A stretch of 64,000 nucleotides of DNA. Origin: Filosporella fistucella (lineage: Eukaryota > Ascomycota > Leotiomycetes > Helotiales). Position numbers and translations under genes: made by a program. The DNA is taken from the NCBI GenBank assembly GCA_030077755.1, contig JAQJZZ010000004.1:1612001-1676000 (forward strand). Direction: 5' to 3'. Under the pieces are notes generated by a model. That model did no database searches. It was not told the DNA's origin and saw nothing but the letters and a program-made list of their open reading frames with translations. Below are positions 20,036 to 30,287 of this stretch, piece after piece; position 1 is the first letter of the stretch; each line of letters starts with the position of its first letter.

Positions 20036-22311
20036 CTATCGAGTAGTAATTGAAACATCATCGAGATAAACCACTACTTTCTTTAGCTGGTTCAAACACG
20101 ACACCCCAAAAACCACAGTTCCCGTCGAAGCTCCCGCCAAAAAGTCAAGCTTCGTCTCAACCCAGCTATCATAAACCGTAATCTCGTCCCTCACGATTTC
20201 ACCCGTGTAGTAAGCGTATACATACACAGTACATAAACTACCTTTCGAAAGCGCCGGTGCATAATGCCATACATGTAATGTTAGTTTAGCACCCACGCAG
20301 ACATTGAAGTTGCGAATGAAGCTGGCTCCGTTGGATGTAGAAGGGAATGTCAACATCAGACTTTTCGTGCCTGTTCGGACGACTTTATTCGAAATCGCGA
20401 TAGTCTCATCACCTTGTGCACTTCCAGAATCCCAGATGGCCAGATCTCCACTCTCAAAACTACCATCCGAGATACTAGGGATGGTGGAGCATGGAGGTGG
20501 AGACCCGAATGAGATGTCGTCGATAAGAATGACCATTTCGCCCGTGTTGCTGCAACGAACGCTGACGTAAATATAGGGGAATATGGAGGTGCTATCGAGG
20601 GAGGCCAGGAAGAGAGCTGTGACTTTTGTCCATACACCTGATCCCGAGGGAGCGACTGGGTCACTACTTGCGAATATCCCGACGCTAAATGTGCAAAGCC
20701 CTGCATCGTAGCCGACTGGGACGTAGAACCAAGCTGTCACAGTATATACCTGGTTATTGCAGAGTCCGAAGACTTGCTGCATAACTGTCTGAGCTGCGTT
20801 TGGAGATGGGAAATAGAGAACCCCAACGCTGGATCCAGAATGTGGCGCGCCATATGTCGAAGCTGAATCTAGGAGGAATGAAGTGTCATAATTGAAGGAT
20901 TGGTCGTTGAACAACCAGTTTCCAAGGTCACCCAGCTCAAAACTTGGGTCTACAACCATGGGTGTGGTTGTACATGGACCTGGTGTAGGTGTTGGCTCTG
21001 GTGGAGGAGTGGTGGTAGGTGGTGCAGCCGGAGAGGTTGGATCAACTCCAAAGTAGACATCATCTACATAAATCAGAGGCTGGGGCAAGTTCGAGCATCC
21101 GTAGATTCCAATTGAAAAGGTATCCAGGGTTGTGGGTCGAATGTCTTTGAATTCGAATTTTTTCCATTTAGTCGTGAGAGTACTCAGGTCAAGGTCTTGC
21201 ACGTAGAGACCTCCGAGCCCTAGCGTGGTAGCTGATAACATACAACCTGTAACATTGTTGAGCTTGGCATCGACGGATAGCCAAAGGGATGCCTTCATTG
21301 TTTTCCTAGTCAAGTCATCGTCGACATTGTACTGGAATAGTGCGACGCCGGTGGGCGGATAAGGGAGGACAGAGCCGTCAAATAGAATGCCAGCCATCCT
21401 GTGATAATGTTTAGTTCTATGTCAAAACGCAGTGTGGAATCAACTAACGAGCTCCCTGAATGTGTTGGGTTCGCCTTGGTACCACTATATATGGCAATAC
21501 TATCATTTCCATATCCATAGTAAGATGAGGGCGACCAAGCATTGATTCCACCAGGACACTCAAATCCTGGATTGACGAGACGATTATCAGCCCCAACCAT
21601 GACTTGGCACTCTGGGTTCGGCTTCTTAGGAACGCAAGCATTGATATCAACATCGTCGATATATATACTGACGGGCAAGGGTGCTCCAAAACAACCCAAT
21701 CTGAGTTGGATCTCCATCGGCCGGCCAGTTCCAGTGGTCTCAAAAGAATACTTTGCCCACTTAGGAGTCAGCTCGAAGTATAGAGCTGCGTTTGCGTTGT
21801 CTGTGAATTGAAGGGTGCAACTGCTCAAGTCATTGGGTTCTTCGTATCGCATCCATGCCGAGATGGTAACGGTGTTACCATATTCCACTGCTGGGACGGC
21901 GGTGTATACAAAAATGCTTGAATATCCCCTATTTAGGAAGATATAACCTTGTCCTCCTCCAGAATGCGCAGGACGTTGCTTAGAATCCTTGACCCAAAAG
22001 AATTGAGCGCTACTTCCTCGCACGTTATTCCAGCCCTTTACATTTCTATCGAAATTTCCATTTTTAACCAGATTCGTGTTAGTGCAGCCTGTGGGATGGT
22101 GACGGGGGCGAGGTAATTTTGGGCGAGGACGTTTTTTGGTCTTTGGTCGTTTTGGGGTCGCACGTTTGAGCAGTTCTGAAGATGCTGGATCGACGGCGGG
22201 TAAACCGACATCAGAACGAGAGATTGAATCAGTAATCTTAATAGTAGAAGATACTGAGCTTGAAGCAAAGAATAATGCTATAATTACAGCAAACACAGCA
22301 GAAAGGCGCAT
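20036..22311 (-). CDS. secreted protein with repeated CBM4/9 (CenC)-like modules
   Basis: Two exons (22311-21449, 21398-20036; 50-nt intron) give about 740 residues. The start at 22311 gives a signal peptide (MRLSAVFAVIIALFFASSS). A dibasic LLKR site near residue 47 and a very basic stretch (KRPKTKKRPRPKLPRPRHH) follow. About four galactose-binding-fold modules come next, each opening with a motif like NLVKNGNFDRNVKGW, RLVNPGFECPGGINAW, PSFELGDLGNWLF or GSFESGDLAIWDS and closing with IYIDDV, IYVDDVYF, ILIDDISFG or VYLDDVSI. A Pro/Thr linker (PPTTTPPPEPTPTPGPC) separates modules 2 and 3. Such repeats bind glycans at the cell surface or on plant or fungal walls. I see no catalytic domain. The 3' end faces the ammonia-lyase gene 132 nt away. 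Confidence 0.8.
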
Positions 22312-23171
22312 CGTGAGCAAATCACGAAATCGTGAAAAATTATCAAGAAATCAGATACCACAAGAGAAGCTTGTGTGACCATGAGGCACTTTTAAAGTAG
22401 AATCCACATCCCCATCTACTGGCAGACTTCCAGCCCAAAGTGTCCATGATTAAAGACATGGCTTCAATAAGCTCCACACCAATTCAACCCATTGATCTGG
22501 AAGCGAAGGGCAAAGTTTTCCACTGCTCATTATGATAGGAGAATGCAGCCGCCACAGAAAAGATAAGTGGTTGTGTTTGGACGAGGGTCTTCGAGGCTTG
22601 AAGAGGCTTTCCAGCCAAGAGAAAAGTACTTATGTCCGAATATTCGCAGGTCCTGACTTTCTCAGCCCTCGGCGCGTGACGGCAACAATGGAAGGGTCGA
22701 GATGAGCATCGCGGCTCGGCTGCTTGGCTTTCTCTACACACAATCTCATCTTCTGAGGACTGAAATTGGTCTGAGCCATAGGACGAAGTCTTGGTCTGCG
22801 AGTATTGAGGGATATAGTGATGTCTCGAATAAATACTTGTAGAAGCTGGATAGAGTTTGGGAATCGACAAGAATTAACCAGGTAGGTGCTCTGCGTTTAA
22901 CGTGTGTATCCTGAATCACGGGCTGTAAATGTGCCAAGGACGCTGAAGCAGGGTTACGAAGATAAGTCTTGGACCAATCTCGTTTTCCTGTGCACATTGT
23001 AAAGTTATATTTGTGTTCTGTCAACTACATCATCAATTGAACCCAGTCCAGTATGTTTCATGCGATCTCAGATTCTACAAGAAGTGGATGTAAGATGATC
23101 TCCCAGACCATTTGAGCACTTTTTCATTCTACTGAATTATACCCTAGTTACAGATTTAGATATCTCTTCAC
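22312..23171. other. intergenic
   Basis: Promoter of the secreted repeat protein plus the 3' flank of the SDR gene. Open frames at 22484-22870 and 22746-23024 (minus) overlap each other and have no coding character I trust. Confidence 0.45.
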
Positions 23172-24173
23172 TCACCATTCCTTCACCTCCCCATCCCCAG
23201 TATCAACAATCGTCTCATTCGCCCAAAACCTCCCCGTCACATCCCCTAATCCTCCAAAACCCAATCTGATAGGAATCCTAGCTCCGTCTTCTCTTGTCTT
23301 TGGAGGTGTGCCCATGCCCATCTTGCCTAACCTAGTGTCAACCCAGCCAGGACAACAGGCATTGATCACCAAGCCTTCGTTCTCTCGAGCCAGAATGGCA
23401 GTAAAAGAATTGATACACGCTTTCCCAATGAAATACGCGTTTTTCTTATTGCCGAATCCAGCTTCTTCTTCGTTGTCATTTGCAACTGCTTGCTTTATCA
23501 ATATTAGTCCAGCTCTGGCTTCTGAAGGAAAAGACGGAGGAAATACCTCATATTTATTTGCGAGCTCTTCGAGTGCAGGTAAATTATTCCCAGGTCCTCG
23601 AAGAATTACTTGATTCTCGGGATTGTACATATCGAGCGGCAAGTTTGATGCGCTGACATTTACGATCCGGCCTTTTGGCCCTAGGAGTGGGATGAATGCT
23701 AGGCACATCTCTTCATTTAGAGCCTATTTATCCATAACGAACCTTGTTCTCACCTTCAATGTCCCTCTATAATTCACATCCAGCGCCATCTTCACATTCT
23801 GCGCATTGTGAGGGAAGATAACAGCAGCTGCATTATTGATAAGAATCACCCGCCCGCCTCCAAGATTGGGATCTTGACGCTCGAGCTCTGATTTCACTTC
23901 CGCTGCTAGCTTTGATATACTTTCCTGCAACGAGATATCGAGCGTTGTGTATCTGATTTTCGTATCGGGATCGGATGGTGATAGATTGAGATCGAGACCT
24001 TGGCGAGAACAAGCGTAAAGTGTGATGGGCTGATGCTCAGTGGATGAGATCAAAGTTTCGCATATTCCCAGACCTATTCCTCGATTCTGGATGGGTTTGA
24101 GTAAATCAAGCGGTTTATCATGTTATGTGCTGCTTACCGCACCCGTTACGACAGCTATAGTGTTCCTTTCCAT
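23172..24173 (-). CDS. short-chain dehydrogenase/reductase, carbonyl reductase type
   Basis: Three exons (24173-24138, 24086-23754, 23708-23172) give 301 residues. Exon 1 encodes MERNTIAVVTGA and splices to NRGIGLGI, rebuilding the SDR cofactor motif TGxxxGIG. Then follow LDISLQ (the acidic cofactor-contact region), INNAA (NNAG-type motif), IVNVSAS with the catalytic Ser, and NAYFIGKAC with the catalytic Tyr-x3-Lys. CCPGWVDTRLG is the usual PG motif after the active site. The insertion between Ser and Tyr is long, as in carbonyl reductase 1-like SDRs, which reduce ketones and quinones with NADPH in the cytosol. The natural substrate is unknown. No neighbours suggest a pathway. Confidence 0.88.
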
Positions 24174-24820
24174 GCTGAGCACCTTGAACTTTTTGAGATT
24201 TCCAACGGTCGTGATAAATGACAAGTTTTGGACCACTATCAAAATTCTTTCCTTCCAATATTTCGTCGAGATGACACTTTTAAAGTCAGCAACAATGTTA
24301 ATTTATGTTCGCGTAGTTCGCTCGCCGAAGACAAATCTGGCTGGCCGAGTCACACTTGCACATCGGTACCTGTATCTTATCAATTGAACAGAATCCTTTT
24401 TATTGCAGTCCAATTTTTTTTTATCAGAAAGGACTCTCTTATAACCTCGAGTATCGGAGCATAAAAAATGAACGAGAACAAAAGATTCACGTGACTTAAA
24501 ATTACTCCGCCAACCGTGCTATAACTTTTATCTCTTCAAACCAGAATGTGCTTGCAATCGCATTAAGGTATGTAAAGCGACCGTCTTCTGACAATTGCTT
24601 GTACTCCAATGAACGAGATGCTGATCTTTATCATCCTACAGCACTGGCAGGAATCCTCTTCTTCCAGCTCAGTAGCTATTGATCAGCTGGAGTGTCTGTT
24701 TTCAATGAATATAGTTCTTGCCTTCTTGCAACATGTGACTGTGCTTCCTTGTCGTGCCTAAATTCTAAGATCCCGCTCGAGCCCTAAACCTAAGAATTTC
24801 GCAAGGCTCCTGCCTCCAAA
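24174..24820. other. intergenic
   Basis: Divides the SDR promoter from the 3' end of the CorA-like gene. AT-rich, no supported coding sequence. Confidence 0.5.
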
Positions 24821-26868
24821 TTACTGTGACTCCACATCAACCCGTGGTATCGCCCCCAAGTCCTGCCTATTCTCGGATGTCACTTTCTTCATGTCTTCTT
24901 CCTCGAGCCGGTCCCAGCGTCTAATGTACCACAGTGATACAACAACAGTGACTACTGTCAGTGCTATCGTGATGATCTCAGAACCAACTATTACAGAAGT
25001 TAATGCCGACATATGCAAGCGGAAATTCTCACTTATGAGCACCCACCAAATATTCCGCCCATATAACTGCTCTTATATGCGCTGTCTGGGTCCGTAATAT
25101 TGACCTGGAGCTTCTCGAAGCCATCGATTTTCAAGGCGAAGAGCGCGGTAAGGAAAGCCAGGGGCGCGAAGATGATTGTTATGACCGTGAAGCCAATGAC
25201 TGCCGTGCTGAGGAGGAGACTGCTGTGGGTATCTTTAATACTGGCATATGTCCGCTTCAAGTTAAGCATGTCATTTACAGTCTTCTCGACTCGCTCTGCA
25301 TCACCGTTGATTTTTTTGATTCGCGCTTCATATTGCCTAAGAATGTCTTCGGCTCTTTTTACACGAGCCCAAGCTGGATGGCGGTCTTCATCGATGCCGA
25401 GTCCGTCATTGATGAAATCCTTCAAGACTTGCTTTTGCTGCTCAACAACGTAAAGTACCATGACAAGCTCACTCTGGATATCCGAGAGAACGTGGAGAAA
25501 GCCCCGTTCTTTCTTGTAATCGACCGAGCTTGGCTTGGCCTCATCAATGTACTTATCAACATCTGACAAGGTAGCAACTACCTCATTCTCGAAGATATCT
25601 AGCGCGGGAAGAAATCGGCTGCCACTGACTTGAGACTCCATGCCGAAACTCTCTATGTGTCTCGCAATAATAAGTCCACATTGAAGGAATCGATAAAGAA
25701 TTGGATTATCACATGTATGCTCTTGACGATAATGCTCGTTGCCCTGGTTCAAAAGCCATGCTGGATTTTGATAATCTGGGTAAGCAGACAACATGAATCC
25801 TTCCACGCCCCAAAGCCAAATTTGCGGTGCCATCAGGATGGGTATTCTTTCGTCTGGCAACTGTGAGTTTCTGAATTTTCTTGACACAACCTGGTCTGCG
25901 TTTCTCTGAACGATGTCATCGGCACCAAGCCCAGTATAATATACTTCATCTAGGGTTCGATCTGTATGGAAAATGCAACTTGCTGAAAGATTTCTCAACG
26001 CACTCGTCGGCAAGGCTTCTCTGGCAGTTTTGTAAGATTCCCTGCCCTCTTTCTGTTTCTGGATCGTGTTGAGTGCCAAATATGGAAACTGGGTTTGTGA
26101 GTAAAGCAACAAGTTGAAACAATTGAGCCAGTACCACAATGACAGATCTGTTACCATCTTTCAACCCTCCTACTCCTTCCTGTCTCCCGGAGTTTGACCA
26201 GTACGAAGCCTCTCTGTAGCTCAAGATCGGATCACCGGGAGCAACCCCCGGACTATGGAAGTGATCATAGAAGAAAGATACCAAGGTATTCTCTGAATTC
26301 CAGGACCCAGCATTCCATTTTTTCTGCATTGCTCTGAGGATCTCCTACAATTGTTAGCATGGGCATCTAATTTACCTAGTTGCTGTTTTTACATACTACA
26401 ATTATCAAGCCCTGAATGCATCAGTCATGTCCCAGATAGTAATATTAGGTAGTTACTCACGTTGGTAGACGACACGTGTATCCAAGTTGTATCACCTCCC
26501 ATCATATGATTGTTATGGCGTAAATCTGGAACTACACTGGGCATATCATAGGTGCCTTGTTGCAGTATATTTTCTACAAACCGGACCGGGGATGATTCTC
26601 CATTTAGACAGAATGTGATACACAAGTGTTCATTCTGACTACTGAAGGCATGCGAATCCAGCAGATCACGAATCTCTCGGATGCTTCGCAAACCAAAGCC
26701 AAAAGACATTGGATTTAACGAATCCAAGTCAGATTGAAGGGCCTCCACGGCCATAGGAAAATCGACGTCTCCCCATACCTTTGGTTTTAGGAGGCTTTCC
26801 ACAGCACCAGGTTGTCCTCTCCTGATTGCGGTCTGGAGTTGAAAATTTAGAGCATCTTTGTCAGTCAT
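24821..26868 (-). CDS. CorA-like membrane protein, fungal ankyrin-associated type
   Basis: A multi-exon gene. Clear pieces are 26868-26461 (MTDKDALNFQLQTAIRRG to TTWIHVSSTN), 26344 to about 26160 (EILRAMQKKWNAGSW, FYDHFHSPGVAPGD), about 26157-25047 (RTLDEVYYTGLGA, QVVSRKF, ILMAPQIWLW) and 24987-24821. The C-terminus has two membrane helices (LLLSTAVIGFTVITIIFAPLA with FLTALFAL, and IITIALTVVTVVVSLWYI) after a long coiled-coil-like helix, the CorA membrane layout. The GMN pore signature of true Mg2+ channels is absent. Introns 26345-26460 and 24988-25046 are consensus-like. The junction near 26160-26230 changes frame, and I could not find one unambiguous intron, so a 1-nt frameshift or an unusual intron is possible there. 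Function is unknown; relatives are often near HET/NLR genes. Confidence 0.75.
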
Positions 26869-27565
26869 ACTTGCTATATCGTAGATAGACGTAGTCGATC
26901 CGTGGAGATGAATATAGTGCAACACTTTCCAACGAAAGGAAGATTGCAAACCTTGAGGAGGTTGTCAGCTCTGTTGCCGAATTTCCAGCCTCATCTGCAC
27001 CATTCTATTTCCGTCGAAAGAGCAGCAGCAGCAACCAATAATTCGAGTGCTCAGCCGCCACATTGAATGGTGGCTGGCAAAGACATATAAACTCAGCATC
27101 AACATAAAACCCCAGGATTCATGTCTGCCAAAAACGAGAAGAAAAGTTTCGCAAAGCAGTGGTGTGCGACGCAGGTTAATGCAAGTTGTTGGAGGTTGAC
27201 AAATGTGGAAGGGAAGAAATCTGGACGGAGAGATCCGATCATCCATGTGTGTGTCCGAGAGATACACAGGGAAGGAGCGTGTGGTGCGAAATATAGTAAG
27301 CATAAATGCATGCGCCTAGTGAACAGACTCATTCAAGTCTTTGGAAGATCGATGTTATGGAGCCTTCTCAAGAACATATTGACACCAAACCACTGTTTGA
27401 AAGTGTTTGATACAAATTGGTAAGAGTTTCGTTCGAAAAATAAAGGAATAGATAGATTAGTCCAAAACTTCACAACAAGCAACAGCGAGAAGCTTCACAA
27501 TAACATAACATGCCCTATAACTCTCATTCCCAACCAACCACTCTCCCCCTTCCACTTTATCCAGT
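26869..27565. other. intergenic, possible 5' exon region of CorA-like gene
   Basis: No supported gene. The reading frame of the CorA-like gene is open about 80 nt upstream of the chosen ATG, so a longer N-terminus via another exon cannot be excluded. Confidence 0.4.
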
Positions 27566-28938
27566 TCAAACTTTGATAACAATCTTCCCCACCGCCTCCC
27601 ACCCCATGCTTTTCTCAAAAGCTTTCTTCGCATCCCCAAACTCAAAAACCTCACCTACAGCCGGTCTCATCTCATACTCATCCACAAATTTCACCAGCGC
27701 CTCTTCATGCACTCTATTAAACGCAAACACACCTCTCACTATACAAAATTAGTCTTTCCTCATCTTTACTCCAAAAGCTCAAAAACCCAAACCCTTGGAA
27801 AGAAGAGAGGGGATAAACAAAACTCACAAGTCTTCCCCCCAAACAACAGCGCAGGCACCAAATCAGCTTCCGCTCCTCCCCCGAGAAACCCAATGATACT
27901 CACCAGTCCCCCCTGTTTCACAGCTTTCAGACTCTGTTCCAATCCCTTTCCCCCAGCAACATCCAACACATGATCTACACCTTTCCCCTCCGTGATTCTT
28001 AAAACCTCTTCTTCCCAATTAGGGAACGTCTTATAATTGATCGTATATTTTGCTCCCAGCTCTTTAGCGGTAAGGAGTTTAGCATCAGAAGAAGAAGTGC
28101 TGATTACGGTTGCGCCGAAGAGAGAAGCGATTTGGATAGCGAGGGAGGAGACGCCGCCCGTGCCTCTAGAGGGGGTTAGATGTGACTTGAAATAGAGGCT
28201 GAGAAGGGAGAGATAGGATGTCAGACTTGAACGTACTGTGTGAGGATTGTCTGGCCTGCTTTGAGGGGCAAAGGGCCGAAGAAGAGAGCGTTGATTGCTG
28301 TGCCGCCGCAGGAGGGAAGGGCTGCTATATTTGTGAAATCGAGATTTTTGGGCGCGGAGAGGAGTTCGATATCCTTCTGTTTCTCGGATCAGAGCCGTAT
28401 ATACTCATTTCTTATCTCAGAAAATGAGGACTTACAAACACACCATATTCCCTCAACGTACCCTCTATATCCCCAGCTCCTTTCCCCTCTATCTTAACTA
28501 GATCAGGTAACTCCTCTTCATCTATCCAGCCTCCCATGGGATGAACCATAACTCTATCTCCTACTTTCCAGATCGAGTCTGGGCCGACGGCTGAGATTTC
28601 GCCGGCTCCGTCTGCGCAGGGAGTTAGGTTGGCTTTGTTGGGGATGGGGTAGATTGGATCTATGGGTTGTAAGCTGATGTTTTAATCATACGTGGAGCGT
28701 TAAAGGAGATAGGAAAGTAGGGACAGAGTTGAAGGAAAAGGGTCTTACCATGTCCAATAACCATCACGTCACGCGCATTAATTGCTGCGGCTCTGATACA
28801 TACTAAAGCTGTCTTTGGAGCTAGAGCAGAGGCAGATGGGATCGGGATATTGGGAGTGAGATGCAAGTTTGAGAGGGCTTCTGTAGAGCGCCAGTCTTTT
28901 GGGGCAGAAGGGGAGATTTGCCATGCTGAGTAGGACAT
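27566..28938 (-). CDS. MDR-superfamily NAD(P)-dependent oxidoreductase (quinone reductase-like)
   Basis: Five exons (28938-28749, 28659-28436, 28382-28237, 28165-27828, 27738-27566) join in frame to 356 residues. Exon 1 carries ALVCIRAAAINARDVMVIGH, the start of the catalytic domain. Exon 2 carries LTPCADGAGEISAVG and WKVGDRVMVHPMGGW, the GroES-like core. The exon 3/4 junction rebuilds ILTQGTGGVSSLAIQIAS, the glycine-rich nucleotide loop. VDHVLDVAGGKGLEQSL and GGLVSIIGFLGG follow. The end AFEKSMGWEAVGKIVIKV is typical. No structural or catalytic zinc ligand set is evident, so a zinc-free enoyl/quinone reductase-like enzyme is more likely than a classical alcohol dehydrogenase. Substrate unknown. 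Confidence 0.85.
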
Positions 28939-29456
28939 TTTGCCAGCGAGATAAGAATGGAAAAGGTTTTTGTGGTTCGGAATTGAAAATGAGAAGGATT
29001 TGAAATGAAGAAAGGAGAATGAGTTGTAAAACAATTTGTTTCTGTGAATTGGTGGAGTATATATAGACGCCTGTATTTTGAAATGTGTAGTAATGTGATG
29101 ATAATATCAACCCGACGAAGGAGATAACGTGATTAATTGGGATATGAAGGAATTGATTGGGAGGATTCTTTACCTCCTATTCCATCTCCAGACTGTTCCT
29201 ATGATATTCTCAAGGAATTTGGTCCTTAAGGGGGAAAGTGAACTTGCTATAGGAGTTAGACAGGCTGTAGGTAGTGCTTTTCGTTCTGCAAGCACGTGAC
29301 CTGATGATCCTTCGTGAACGGGATACAATCGCTCTTGTAAAGAGTCGCCGAAGACCCGTTTTTCCTCATTTCCGCTTCCGTGATTAGTAGAATCTTGGAA
29401 CTCTCCGTCAGCAGGCATCGCTTGTTAAAGTTGAAAAATCCCCAGGGTAAAAATTC
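28939..29456. other. intergenic
   Basis: Promoter of the MDR gene and 3' flank of the kinase pseudogene. An 82-codon open frame at 29170-29418 (minus) is unrecognised and probably chance. Confidence 0.45.
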
Positions 29457-30287
29457 TTAAGTCTCCTCGTCGTCAAGCATTACCCCACCAGCACCCGACG
29501 TATCTGCCAGCTGTTCCTCCAACCCTCTCAATTCAGCTTCCACAGCATCACTTTCGTCTGAACGCTTTGCAGTCTCAAAATCAATGAGGACGGCCCCCTT
29601 TGCCGAAATCAAAAAGTTGTGTTTATTCGGATCTCCGTGGAGAATACCCAGCCTGTGCAATTGTCTAACCACAGCCTTGCAAGCAGGAAGATCAGAGACC
29701 ATAGCATGGCGGCCTTCAATTCTCTAAAGGAGGAACCCAATTACTCTCCCCTCCTCAGTCAAGTAGCCAAGAAACTCTGGGCCGATACCACAGCCATCAA
29801 TCCACGAATAAACTTGTGTTTCAGCGATGTAGTATCCTATTTCCCATTCGAATCTCGCGAATTTGGCCACTATTGGCTTCTTAAATTGAGAGAAAGATGC
29901 TATGTAGACATTTGACTTCAATCGCTATCCTATGTTGAGTAATAAGTAGTCGTAGGATTTTTCATGCCATAGAGACGTGATTGCCATATATTCTTTCCTA
30001 GATGTTTCGGCAAAGAATGCCGTTGAGCTCCCAGCTGCTTTTGAGATACGGCCATAGTTCCAGTCGCCGGCGGGGAATGGTGGAAGTAGAGAAAGTAGAA
30101 TTGGTGGGAAAGAGATATCATCTTCTTCGTAAATGTTTCAATCAATCGTGATGTACTTGAAATGCTTTTTGTTGACTAGCATTCTGTAATAACTAGGTGT
30201 GTTACCATCGCAATCAATCTCCTGATTCAGAATCTCCACAATTGGAGGAGACCCAGGGTATTCTCCTACAGGATTGGTGGTTGCCAT
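29457..30287 (-). pseudogene. kinase/phosphotransferase-like pseudogene with three in-frame stops
   Basis: From the ATG at 30287 a single frame reads MATTNPVGEYPGSPPIVEIL all the way to LRGLEEQLADTSGAGG and a terminal stop at 29457, about 276 codons. It is broken only by TGA at 30138-30140, TAG at 29925-29927 and TAG at 29724-29726. The protein belongs to a fungal family with a truncated kinase/aminoglycoside-phosphotransferase-like core: LKSNVYIASFSQFKKPIVAKFARFEWEI split over the lysine strand, ETQVYSWIDGCGIGPEFLG, ILHGDPNKHNFLI with the catalytic Asp, and VLIDFETAKRS with the metal-binding Asp. No indel has disturbed the frame, so inactivation is recent or limited to point changes. Stop readthrough is conceivable but unlikely for three stops. 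Confidence 0.8.
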
